A DNA stretch of 64,000 nucleotides from Desulfovibrio sp. (GTDB lineage: Bacteria > Desulfobacterota > Desulfovibrionia > Desulfovibrionales > Desulfovibrionaceae): positions 1-64,000 of the forward strand of contig JACRDI010000035.1 in assembly GCA_016218665.1 (NCBI GenBank). Reading direction: 5' to 3'. How positions within the stretch are numbered: the stretch's first letter is position 1; each line of letters begins with the position of its first letter. The position numbers were made by a program, and so were the translations under genes. This document shows, in pieces, positions 9,949 to 19,028 of this stretch. The notes under the pieces are model-generated. The model did no database searches, was not told the origin of the DNA, and saw nothing but the letters and a program-made list of their open reading frames with translations.

Positions 9949-11640
9949 ATGAAGATCCATTTTCTCGGAGCCGCGCAAGCCGTCACCGGCTCCTGCTACA
10001 TCCTTGAAACCGGCGGCCACCGCTTCAGCGTCGACTGCGGCATGCACCAGGGCAACAAGGAGATCGAAAAGCGCAACCTCAACCTGCACAACTACGATCC
10101 GGCCAACCTGGACTTCGTGCTGGTCACCCATGCGCACATCGACCACATCGGCCTGCTGCCCCGTCTGGTGGGCGGCGGCTTCACGGGGAAAATCTTCGCC
10201 ACGCCGCCCACGGTGGACCTCATGAAGATCCTGCTGCTCGACAGCGCCCATATTCAGGAGATGGAGGCCGAGCAGCGCCTGCGCCGGGGCCTGCGCCGGG
10301 GCAAGCTGTCACAGCAGAAGCCCGACGTGGAACGCCGCGGCAAGGCCGTCCCGGCCACCGCCTATCCGCCCATGGAGCGCCGCGCGGCCGGAATGGAGCA
10401 GCCGCTCTACACCACCCAGGACGCGCTGAACACCTTCCCCCTCATCACCCCGGTGGAGTACGACACCCCCTTCGAGCCCGCGCCCGGCATCCGCGTCACC
10501 TACCGCGACGCCGGGCACATCCTGGGCTCCGCCTTCATCGAGGTGGAGTACGTGGAGGACGGCAAGCCCACCAAGATCATCTTCTCCGGCGACCTGGGCC
10601 GGCCGGACCAGCTTATCCTGAAGGACCCGAGCAAGGGCGGCCATGCGGACTACCTGTTCCTGGAGTCCACCTACGGCGACCGCGACCACAAGAGCTCCGA
10701 AACCAGCCGCGACGAGCTGGCCACGGCCATCGCCTACAGCTACAAGAACAAGGAGAAGGTCATCATCCCGGCCTTCGCCGTGGAGCGCACCCAGCAGATC
10801 CTCTACACCCTGTTCCTGCTGAACCAGGAGGGCAAGCTCCCCAAGGACATGCCCATCTACCTGGACAGCCCGCTGGCCATCCAGGCCACGGAGATCTTCC
10901 GCAAGCATCCGGAGTATTTCGACGATGAATTGAAGGCGCTGCTCAAGCAGGGCAAGGATCCCCTCAGCCTGCCCAACCTGCGCTTCAGCCAGTCGGCCGA
11001 GGAATCGCGCGCGCTGAACACCATGACCGGCTCGGCCATCATCATCTCGGCCAGCGGCATGGCCAACGCGGGCAGAATACGCCACCACCTGCGCCACAAC
11101 CTGTGGCGCAAGGGCGCGAGCATCGTCTTCTGCGGCTACCAGGGCGAGGGCACTCCGGGCCGCAAGATCGTGGACGGGGCCAAGCACATCACCATCTTCG
11201 GCGAGGATGTGGCCGTGGCCGCCAAGATCTTCACCATCGGCGGCTTCTCGGCCCACGCCGGCCAGTCGGAGATCCTGCAGTGGCTCAAGAGCTTCGACGG
11301 CAAGAGCACCAAGGTCATCCTCATACACGGCGAGGTGAAGGCCCTGGAGACCTTGTCCGGCATCGTGCGCGACCAGGTGGGCATGGAGGTGCACATCCCG
11401 ACCTATCTGGAGGAGCTGACGCTGGAGCCCGGCAAGGTCATGGTGCCCGTGGTGGACGAGGCCAAGGCCGAGCCGCGCATCGACTGGGACTTCCTGCTTT
11501 CGGCCAACAAGCAGCTGTTCGACGAGTTCCAGAAGCGCATGGAGCAGGCCCGCGGCAAGCCCTGGGTGGCCCAGACCGAGATCCGCGAGCGCTTCCTGGA
11601 TTTGAACCGGCGCATGACGGAGCTCATTTCCGAGCTGTAG
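9949..11640 (+). CDS. MBL-fold/beta-CASP RNA metallo-hydrolase
   Basis: THAHIDHIGLLPRL, FSGDLGRPD, FSAHAGQSEI; beta-CASP region. Confidence 0.93.
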   Translation: MKIHFLGAAQAVTGSCYILETGGHRFSVDCGMHQGNKEIEKRNLNLHNYDPANLDFVLVTHAHIDHIGLLPRLVGGGFTGKIFATPPTVDLMKILLLDSAHIQEMEAEQRLRRGLRRGKLSQQKPDVERRGKAVPATAYPPMERRAAGMEQPLYTTQDALNTFPLITPVEYDTPFEPAPGIRVTYRDAGHILGSAFIEVEYVEDGKPTKIIFSGDLGRPDQLILKDPSKGGHADYLFLESTYGDRDHKSSETSRDELATAIAYSYKNKEKVIIPAFAVERTQQILYTLFLLNQEGKLPKDMPIYLDSPLAIQATEIFRKHPEYFDDELKALLKQGKDPLSLPNLRFSQSAEESRALNTMTGSAIIISASGMANAGRIRHHLRHNLWRKGASIVFCGYQGEGTPGRKIVDGAKHITIFGEDVAVAAKIFTIGGFSAHAGQSEILQWLKSFDGKSTKVILIHGEVKALETLSGIVRDQVGMEVHIPTYLEELTLEPGKVMVPVVDEAKAEPRIDWDFLLSANKQLFDEFQKRMEQARGKPWVAQTEIRERFLDLNRRMTELISEL

Positions 11641-11653
11641 CGGGGGCACTGGC

Positions 11654-12253
11654 GTGAGGATCATCTCCGGCGAATACGGCGGGCGGAGCATCCGCACCGT
11701 TGAGGGCCCCGGCTACCGCCCGGCCACGGCCAAGGTGCGCCAGGCCGTGTTCTCCATGCTGGAGGCCCGCGGCGTGACCTGGGAGGGCGTGCGCGTGCTG
11801 GACCTCTTCGCGGGCAGCGGCTCCCTGGCCATCGAGGCCCTGAGCCGGGGCGCGGCGCTCGCCTGGCTCATGGACAAGAATCCGCGCGCCGTGGCGGCCA
11901 TCAAGGCCTCCCTGGCCGACCTGCGCGTGCCGGCGCAGCGCTGCAAGGTGCTCCACGCGGATCTCTTGAAGGCCCTGGACAGGCCCGCGCCGGAACCCTT
12001 TGATCTCGTCTTCGTGGACCCGCCCTACGGGCTTGACCTTTTGCCCCCGGCCATGGAAAAGGCCGTGCGCGGCGGCTGGATAGCCGAAGGCGGGCTGGTG
12101 CTTGCCGAAGTGGAGGCCCGCTGCGACTTTTCGGGCCGCATCCCGGCCCAACTCAGCCCCGAGGCCGACAGGCTCTACGGGCAGACGAGGATACTGCTGT
12201 GGCGGAATACAACCCAAGGCTCGCCGTCTACCCAGGCACCTTCGATCCCCTGA
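11654..12253 (+). CDS. rsmD: 16S rRNA (guanine966-N2)-methyltransferase RsmD
   Basis: MRIISGEYGGRSI...RPATAKVRQAVFSML...VLDLFAGSGSLAIEALSRG, FVDPPYG; GTG start. Confidence 0.93.
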   Translation: MRIISGEYGGRSIRTVEGPGYRPATAKVRQAVFSMLEARGVTWEGVRVLDLFAGSGSLAIEALSRGAALAWLMDKNPRAVAAIKASLADLRVPAQRCKVLHADLLKALDRPAPEPFDLVFVDPPYGLDLLPPAMEKAVRGGWIAEGGLVLAEVEARCDFSGRIPAQLSPEADRLYGQTRILLWRNTTQGSPSTQAPSIP

Positions 12254-12708
12254 CGCGGGGGCACACCAGCCTCATCTACCGGGGCCTGCGCGTCTTCGAG
12301 ACCGTCATCCTGGCCATCGCCAAGAGCACGCCCAAGAAGACCTGCTTCACCCTTGAGGAGCGCGTGGAAATGGCCCGCGCCACCTTCTCCGACGAGCCCA
12401 ACATCATCGTGGAGCCCTTCGACGGCCTGCTCATCGACTACGTGCAGAGCCGCGGCGCAGGCTCCATCCTGCGCGGCCTGCGCGCGGTGAGCGACTTCGA
12501 GTACGAGTTCCAGATGGCGCTCATGAACCGCCGCCTCTCGCGCGAGGTGCAGACCGTGTTCCTCATGACCGACTACAAGTGGATGTACTTGAGTTCCACC
12601 ATCGTGAAGGAAGTGGCCCTGCGCGGCGGCAACGTGAAGGGGCTGGTGTCCGATCCCGTGCTGGCCAAGCTGGCGGAAAAGCACGAAGCCCTCAAGGGCG
12701 CGGAGTAG
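12199..12708 (+). CDS. coaD: Pantetheine-phosphate adenylyltransferase
   Basis: AVYPGTFDPLTRGH...LRGLRAVSDFEYEFQMALMNR; GTG start. Confidence 0.95.
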   Translation: MAEYNPRLAVYPGTFDPLTRGHTSLIYRGLRVFETVILAIAKSTPKKTCFTLEERVEMARATFSDEPNIIVEPFDGLLIDYVQSRGAGSILRGLRAVSDFEYEFQMALMNRRLSREVQTVFLMTDYKWMYLSSTIVKEVALRGGNVKGLVSDPVLAKLAEKHEALKGAE

Positions 12709-12718
12709 CGGGGCGCGC

Positions 12719-13645
12719 GTGGCCGGGCTTCGCGCCGTCTGCATCCTGGGGCCCACGGGCTCCGGCAAGACCGAGGCCGCCCTCGTTCTGGCCGCGCGCA
12801 TGCCGGTCACGGTCATCAACTACGACTCGCGCCAGATCTACGCCGACTTCCCCGTCGTCACCGCCCAGCCGGAACCCCACGAGCAGGCCCAGTGCCCGCA
12901 CGTGCTCTACGGCTTTCTGCCCACGGCCGAGGCGATGACCGCCGCGCGCTTCGCCGAGCTGGCGAGGAGCGAGATCGCCGCCGCCGCCGGAGCCGGGCGC
13001 GTGCCGGTGCTGGTGGGCGGCACCGGGCTTTACGTGCGCGCCCTGGAACAGGGCCTGGCCGACATTCCGCCCGTGCCCGACGATGTGCGGCAGTGGGTGC
13101 TGGAGCGCATGGACCGCGAAGGGCCCAACGTGCTGCACGAGGACCTGGCTCAGGCCGACCCGGAGACCGCCGCGCGCCTGCACAAGAACGACACCCAGCG
13201 CATCGCCCGCGCGCTGGAGGTCTTTCTGGGCACGGGCAAGCCGCTGTCCGAGTGGTTCCGGGAGCAGAAGCGCGAGGGCACGGGCGTCACCCTGTGCAAG
13301 GTCGGCGTTTCGGCCACGCTGGACGAGCTGGAGCCGCGCCTCAAGAAGCGCATCGGGCTGATGCTGGAGCGCGGGGCCGTGGACGAGGTGCGGCGGGCCT
13401 GGGAGCATACCCCGGACCGCAAGGCGCCGGGCTACTCGGGCATCGGCTGCGCCGAGCTTCTGGCGCACATCCTGGGCGAGGCGGCGCTGGAGGACACCTG
13501 CGGCCTGTGGTTCCGCAACACCCGCGCCTACGCCAAGCGCCAGCTCACCTGGTTCGCCAAGGAGCAGGGCGTGCGCTGGATCCGGGCCGAGGGCTTCGAC
13601 CGCCTGCCGGGCCTGGTCCGGGCCTGGGGCGCGGACAAGGAATAG
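12719..13645 (+). CDS. miaA: tRNA dimethylallyltransferase
   Basis: GPTGSGKTEAAL, YDSRQIYADF, LVGGTGLYVRAL motifs; GTG start. Confidence 0.95.
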   Translation: MAGLRAVCILGPTGSGKTEAALVLAARMPVTVINYDSRQIYADFPVVTAQPEPHEQAQCPHVLYGFLPTAEAMTAARFAELARSEIAAAAGAGRVPVLVGGTGLYVRALEQGLADIPPVPDDVRQWVLERMDREGPNVLHEDLAQADPETAARLHKNDTQRIARALEVFLGTGKPLSEWFREQKREGTGVTLCKVGVSATLDELEPRLKKRIGLMLERGAVDEVRRAWEHTPDRKAPGYSGIGCAELLAHILGEAALEDTCGLWFRNTRAYAKRQLTWFAKEQGVRWIRAEGFDRLPGLVRAWGADKE

Positions 13646-13666
13646 CCCTCCGCTTACACCTTCCGC

Positions 13667-14863
13667 CTACACCTTTCGCCGGAAGGTTCCCTCGAAGATC
13701 GCCCGCACGTCATCCTCGTTCATGTCCACCGGGGTGTTCTTGAAGTTCCGGAGTTCCTTGTGCTCCATGGCCGCGGCCACCAGGGCCGGCAGGTCCTCGC
13801 GCCCGAAGCCCAGGTCCTCGGCGCTCAACTCGTCCAGACTGACGGCCTCCAGCAGGGCCTGCAGGCCCATGAGGAAGGGATGGCCCTCGTCGTCCTCGCC
13901 CGCGCCGAAGCCCATGGCCACGGCCAGGTTCAGCATGCGGTCCAGGGTCTCCTCGTCGTTCCGGGCGTGGGCCAGTTCCAGAAGGCGCAGAAAGTAGGGC
14001 CGCGAGAGGATGCACAGGCCCGCGCCATGCTCCGAGCCCTTGCCCGAGCCGCTGAAGGAGTATTCCAGCGCGTGCTGGGAAATGGGCGAGGAGAGGGCCA
14101 GGGCCATGCCCGCCGCCGTGCTGGCCCAGGCCAGCGCCGTGCGGGCGTTCAGGTCGTCGCCGTGCTCCACGGCCTGCGGCAGAAAGCGCGTCACCAGGTG
14201 CGCGGCCTCCAGGCAGAGCATGTCGCTCATGGGCTGGCGCGCGGTGGAAAGGAAGCACTCCGCCGCGTGGAAGAAGGCGTCCATGCCGGTGACGGCCGTG
14301 AGCCGGGGCGGCATGGAGGCGCTGAGCTCGGGGTCGACCACGGCCAGGGACGGGAAAAAGGCCGGATGCACGAAGGCGCGCTTGCCCGGTTCGCCGCAGA
14401 TGAGCGCCGCGCCGTTGCCCTCGCTGCCTGTGCCGGCCGTGGTGGGAATGGCCACCAGCGGCAGGCCCTTCACGCCGTCGTAGGCCTTCCCGGCAAAGGC
14501 GCTCCAGAAGGGGGCGTCCTTGCTGGCGGCCAGGGCGATGGCCTTGGCCGAATCGATGACGCTGCCGCCGCCCAGGGCGACGACCATTTCCGCGCCCATG
14601 CTGCGGGCTTGGCGCGCCGCCGCGTCCACGTCCTCGGTGCGCGGGTTGGCGCGCACGCCGTCGAACACGGTGGTCATCACCCCGCGCGCGCCCAGCAGGC
14701 CCTGCACACGGGCCAGGTACCCCTGGCGCAGGATGTTGCCGCTCTGGCCGATGACGATGAGCGCCTTCGTGCCGGCGGGCAGCAGCGGGGTGGTCTCCAG
14801 TTCGGCCAGCGTGCCGGGGCCGAAGACGATGGGGGTGGGCAGGCGGAAGGTGAAGGACAGCAT
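13667..14863 (-). CDS. Iron-containing alcohol dehydrogenase
   Basis: VVALGGGSVIDSAKAIA, PTTAGTGSEGN motifs of Fe-ADH family. Confidence 0.92.
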   Translation of the reverse strand: MLSFTFRLPTPIVFGPGTLAELETTPLLPAGTKALIVIGQSGNILRQGYLARVQGLLGARGVMTTVFDGVRANPRTEDVDAAARQARSMGAEMVVALGGGSVIDSAKAIALAASKDAPFWSAFAGKAYDGVKGLPLVAIPTTAGTGSEGNGAALICGEPGKRAFVHPAFFPSLAVVDPELSASMPPRLTAVTGMDAFFHAAECFLSTARQPMSDMLCLEAAHLVTRFLPQAVEHGDDLNARTALAWASTAAGMALALSSPISQHALEYSFSGSGKGSEHGAGLCILSRPYFLRLLELAHARNDEETLDRMLNLAVAMGFGAGEDDEGHPFLMGLQALLEAVSLDELSAEDLGFGREDLPALVAAAMEHKELRNFKNTPVDMNEDDVRAIFEGTFRRKV

Positions 14864-14873
14864 GAGGTCTCCT

Positions 14874-16799
14874 TTACTGGCGCGTAGAGTTCTTGAGGGC
14901 TTCCTCAAGCTGCGTGGGCGTGAACAGGTCGCGCAGCACGAGGGGGCTGTCCGGGCGGTTCTTGGGGAAGATGGCCAGCACCGGAATGCTCTTGCTGCCC
15001 AGTGCGCGCAGCAGGGCCTCGGCCTCGGGGTTTTGTTCCGTCAGGTCGGCCCGCATGAGCTTGAGCCCGTAGCGGGCCTTCATGTCCCCTAGGCGCGCTG
15101 GCGTCAAGGTCGTCTGCTCCAGCACTTTGCACGAGGGGCACCAGTCGGCGGTGAAGTCCACCACCACGGTTTCCTTGCCCATGGCGGCGCGCAGGGACTG
15201 CTCCGTGTAGGGCTCCATCTGCGTGGCCAGCGGCACGGGCCGGAAGCCCAGCCACAGCCCCGCGGCAAGCAGCGCCAGGGCGAGCGTCTTGAGCAGCACG
15301 CCCTTGGCCGAGTCGAAGCCCGGGCCGGCCGTGCCCCAGGTCCAGGCCGCGCAGGCCGTGAACCACAGCAGGATGAGGGCCGGGATGAAGCGCGAGTCGG
15401 GCAGGATGCTCATAAGATAGATGCAGGTGGCCAAGAGCAGCAGGCCCACGGCCTTCTCCAGGTGCCCGGTCCAGGGGCCGGGCTTGGGCAGCAGGCGCGA
15501 CATGCCCGGAAACACCGCCATGGCGAGGTAGGGCAGGGCCATGCCCGCGCCCACGGCCGCAAGCACCGAGCTGATGACCCAGGGCGGCTGCATCAGCGTC
15601 CAGCCCAGCACGCCGCCCAGGAACGGCCCGCTGCAGGGCGTGGCCAGCAGGGTGGCCAGCAGTCCGGTGGAAAGGGCCTGCAGCCTGGGCCGTGCGGTCA
15701 TCTGGTCGAACTTGAGGTCCACGATGGGCAGGCTGAACACGCCGAAGAGGCTTAAGGACAGGGCGAAGATGAGGGCTGTGAGGGCGAGCACGATGGCCGG
15801 CTGCTGGAAGATCTGCCCCCAGGCGAGGCCCGTTGCCCCCAGGACAATGCTCAAGATGAGGAAATAGAGCAGGATGCCCAGGGCGAAGAAGAAGTTGTGC
15901 TCCCGGAACTTGGAGGCGCGGCTGGCCGCGTCGCCCGCGGTGCTGCCCGCCATGAGGGCCGAGAGCTTGATGCTGATGACCGGCAGCACGCAGGGCATGA
16001 AGTTGAGGATGAACCCGGCGAGCATTCCCAAAAGCACGGCCTTGAACAGTCCGCCCACCTCAAGCTCGGGCTGGAAGTAGCGGGGAGCGAGGTCGGCCCA
16101 GCTACCGGCGCCGGCCGCCGGGGCGGCAGCCTTCGGGCCTCCCTCCGGCGCCTGCGGCAGGGCAGAGCCGGGCAAGGCTGCGGACGACGCAGAGGATGGA
16201 GCGGCGAGAGCATCGGCCTTGCCCTTGGCCACGGCGGGCGAAGCCTTGGCCGCGGCCAGCAGGGCCGGCCACCACGGCTGGGTGCGCACGTCGGGGTGGT
16301 TGCCCTTGGGGGGCACGTAGGCCAGGTCGATGCTGGCGGGCAGGCACCTGTCCTTGGTGCACAGCAGCACTTCCAGCTTGGCCGCCACGCTGGGGCTCTT
16401 GCCCTTGGGCTCCTCCGGCAAAAGCACGAACAGGGGCGTCTTGCCGGCGTAGGCGTTCACCATCGCGCCAGGGTTCAGGGGATCGGGCTTGGGCTGGCCG
16501 GCGGGGTAGAGCACCGGCAGGGGCGTTTTGCCCAGGCTGGCGGAAAGCTTGGTGGGCTTGGCGAAGCCGCCGGGGTCGTGGGCATAGGTGTACCAGCCGT
16601 CGTCGGGCTCAAGCAGCAGCACGGCCACGCGGCGGGCCTCCAAGCCGGCCTCGTTGCGGGCCTGCTGGCTGATGCCGTACACGGACCAGGACGTGGCCAG
16701 GGGAAGGTCCTCGTGCCTGTCCGCCGCGGCAAGCCCGGAGGGCAGCAGGAAGGCCAGCATGAGGAAGGAGATGAGGGTTCCTAGAATCTTTTGTGACAT
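14874..16799 (-). CDS. Protein-disulfide reductase DsbD-like (thioredoxin-fold C-terminus)
   Basis: DsbD-alpha-like N-terminus, multi-TM FMPCVLPVISIK, C-terminal DFTADWCPSCKVLE. Confidence 0.9.
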   Translation of the reverse strand: MSQKILGTLISFLMLAFLLPSGLAAADRHEDLPLATSWSVYGISQQARNEAGLEARRVAVLLLEPDDGWYTYAHDPGGFAKPTKLSASLGKTPLPVLYPAGQPKPDPLNPGAMVNAYAGKTPLFVLLPEEPKGKSPSVAAKLEVLLCTKDRCLPASIDLAYVPPKGNHPDVRTQPWWPALLAAAKASPAVAKGKADALAAPSSASSAALPGSALPQAPEGGPKAAAPAAGAGSWADLAPRYFQPELEVGGLFKAVLLGMLAGFILNFMPCVLPVISIKLSALMAGSTAGDAASRASKFREHNFFFALGILLYFLILSIVLGATGLAWGQIFQQPAIVLALTALIFALSLSLFGVFSLPIVDLKFDQMTARPRLQALSTGLLATLLATPCSGPFLGGVLGWTLMQPPWVISSVLAAVGAGMALPYLAMAVFPGMSRLLPKPGPWTGHLEKAVGLLLLATCIYLMSILPDSRFIPALILLWFTACAAWTWGTAGPGFDSAKGVLLKTLALALLAAGLWLGFRPVPLATQMEPYTEQSLRAAMGKETVVVDFTADWCPSCKVLEQTTLTPARLGDMKARYGLKLMRADLTEQNPEAEALLRALGSKSIPVLAIFPKNRPDSPLVLRDLFTPTQLEEALKNSTRQ

Positions 16800-16897
16800 T
16801 TTTTTTGCTCGATGCATTTTTTCGTGTTGACAAAGGTAGCCCGTCCGCGTAGACCCCTTTTCGCGCTGACGACGACAACGACGCCGGCCGCAAACGT

Positions 16898-16973
16898 GGG
16901 TCACTAGCTCAATTGGTAGAGCAGCGGACTCTTAATCCGGAGGTTCAAGGTTCGATTCCTTGGTGACCCACCA
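16898..16973 (+). tRNA. tRNA-Lys(CTT)
   Basis: GGGTCAC/GTGACCC acceptor, anticodon loop CTCTTAA, TTCGATTCC T-loop, CCA encoded. Confidence 0.95.
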
Positions 16974-16985
16974 CGTAAGACACGA

Positions 16986-17015
16986 AAGCCGATTCCGAAA
17001 GGGTCGGCTTTTTTC
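16986..17015 (+). terminator. Terminator after tRNA-Lys
   Basis: AAGCCGA...TCGGCTTTTTTC. Confidence 0.8.
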
Positions 17016-17284
17016 TTTCCTGCTGCGGGCGCGGGCGCTGTTACGGTCCGCACTGCGTACAGAACACGCACAGTTATGGTTAGGTTGGTCAACATGCTTT
17101 GTTCTGCGCATTTCATCTGCCAGTGTCAAGGAGTCTGCCCCTGGGCTGGCTTCGGCATCTGGCCGCCCCGCGGGCGGGGCGCTGATTTGTCTTGGCAGAC
17201 ACGCTGACCGCGGATATAAACGGCAACCGGAGCGCAGGCTCCGCATGATTTCCAACTTCCAGGCGCACACCGCAAGGAGATCCC

Positions 17285-17914
17285 ATGGGCTTCAGCTTCT
17301 TTCCCAAGGAGATTCAGTTTTTCGACCTCTTTCAGGAGCAGTACGGGAAGCTGAACGAGGCCGTCACCGCGCTGAACAGCATCTTCCAGGAATTTGTGGA
17401 CGTCGAGAACAAGTGCAAGTCCATCAACCTCATCGAGGAGACGGGCAACGGCATTGCGCGCAGCATCTCGCAGCAACTCTCGACGACCTTCATCACTCCC
17501 ATCGACCGCGAAGACATCCACAACATCAATATCGCCCAGGAAGACCTCCTGAACCTCATCAAGGCCATCTCCACCCGCATCGGCCTGTACGACTTCCACA
17601 TGGTCAAGTTCCCGGCCAAGAAGCTGGTGAAGAACCTCTCCATAATGATCGAGGAGGGGGGGCGCATGCTGGACCGTCTGCGCGAGCGCAAGCCCGTGGA
17701 CGAGAACGCCAAGAAGGTCAAATCCCTCAAGTACGAGTGCGAGATGCTCCTGCTGGTGGCCCTGGGCGAGGTGTACGACATCAAGCTCACGGGCTTCGAC
17801 GCGGTGATGGAGATCGTCAAGTGGACGCACATCTATGACCGCATTGAGCAGGCCGTGAACCAGGCCGAACGCCTGGCCGACATCATCGAAGGCGTGGTGC
17901 TGAAAAATGCCTGA
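17285..17914 (+). CDS. DUF47 family PhoU-like phosphate transport regulator
   Basis: IDREDIHNINIAQEDLLNLI typical of TIGR00153/DUF47; overlaps downstream pit gene. Confidence 0.9.
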   Translation: MGFSFFPKEIQFFDLFQEQYGKLNEAVTALNSIFQEFVDVENKCKSINLIEETGNGIARSISQQLSTTFITPIDREDIHNINIAQEDLLNLIKAISTRIGLYDFHMVKFPAKKLVKNLSIMIEEGGRMLDRLRERKPVDENAKKVKSLKYECEMLLLVALGEVYDIKLTGFDAVMEIVKWTHIYDRIEQAVNQAERLADIIEGVVLKNA

Positions 17915-18914
17915 TCTGCCCATGATGCTGGTGGCCATCGTGGCCCTGGCCCTGTTCTTCGACTACACCAACGGGGCGCACGACTCGGCCAACGCCATCG
18001 CCACCATCGTCTCCACCAAGGTGCTCTCGCCCAAGACGGCCGTGGTCATGGCCGCGCTCTTGAACCTGGGCGGCGCCTTCATGGGCGAGCAGGTGGCCAA
18101 GACCATCGGCAGCGGCATCGTCAACGCCGACGTGGTCGCGGGCTGCCAGGCCATCGTTCTGGCGGCGCTCTTCGGCGCCATATTCTGGAACCTGTTCACC
18201 TGGTACCTGGGCCTGCCGTCCTCCTCCTCGCACGCGCTCATCGGCGGGCTCATGGGTGCGGCCGTGGCCTACAGCGGCTTCGACGCCCTGAACTTCGTCT
18301 CCATCATGAAGAAGGTCATCGTGCCGCTGGTGCTTTCGCCCATGGCCGGCTTCCTGGGCGGCTACCTGCTCATGGTCCTGCTTTCCTGGGCCTTCCACAA
18401 GGCCAAGCCGCGCAAGGTGAACAGCCTGTTCCGCAAGCTGCAGATCGTGTCCTCGGCCTTCATGGCCACCAGCCACGGCCAGAACGACGCCCAGAAGACC
18501 ATGGGCATCATCACCCTGGCGCTGTTCCTCTCCAACGAGATTCCCGAAATCCACGTGCCGCTGTGGGTCAAGATCTCCTGCGCGCTGGCCATGGGCCTGG
18601 GCACCGCCACCGGCGGCTGGAAGATCGTGAAGACCATGGGCCACAAGATCTTCAAGCTGGAGCCCATCCACGGCTGCGCGGCCGAGACCGCCGCAGCCAT
18701 GGTCATCACCGGGGCCAGCCACTTCGGCGCGCCCATCAGCACCACCCACGTCATCTCCACCTCGGTGCTGGGCGTGGGCGCCAGCAAGCGACTTTCGGCC
18801 GTGCGCTGGGGCGTGGCGGGCAACATGGTGGTGGCGTGGATCATCACCATTCCGGCCTCGGGCCTTGTGGCCGGGTTGACCTTCCTGTTGCTCAAGCAAA
18901 TCGGGGCCGTGTAG
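17907..18914 (+). CDS. Inorganic phosphate transporter, PitA family
   Basis: FFDYTNGAHDSANAIATIVSTKVLSP...PSSSSHALIGGL...TSHGQNDAQKTMGI. Confidence 0.95.
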   Translation: MPDLPMMLVAIVALALFFDYTNGAHDSANAIATIVSTKVLSPKTAVVMAALLNLGGAFMGEQVAKTIGSGIVNADVVAGCQAIVLAALFGAIFWNLFTWYLGLPSSSSHALIGGLMGAAVAYSGFDALNFVSIMKKVIVPLVLSPMAGFLGGYLLMVLLSWAFHKAKPRKVNSLFRKLQIVSSAFMATSHGQNDAQKTMGIITLALFLSNEIPEIHVPLWVKISCALAMGLGTATGGWKIVKTMGHKIFKLEPIHGCAAETAAAMVITGASHFGAPISTTHVISTSVLGVGASKRLSAVRWGVAGNMVVAWIITIPASGLVAGLTFLLLKQIGAV

Positions 18915-19028
18915 CCCGGATTCAAAGTCTGGGGCGATAGGTCGCATCGGCCGGGGGAATGTTGCCCCGGTATTGCTCCAAGCCGTTGAACCTGCTATTG
19001 TTTCGCCTCAACCTCCTGGAGGCGAACC

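Noticed and set aside
7360-10251. 963-aa minus-strand ORF
   Set aside because: Spans genes on both strands (rhodanese, DMT, LOG) and has antisense-like composition; artefact of high GC.
13667-14863. Fe-ADH as sulfoacetaldehyde reductase (SarD) of a taurine pathway
   Set aside because: Family matches but it is 11 kb from the cluster, in an unrelated context, and Xsc already provides the sulfoacetaldehyde step; no sequence feature supports the assignment.
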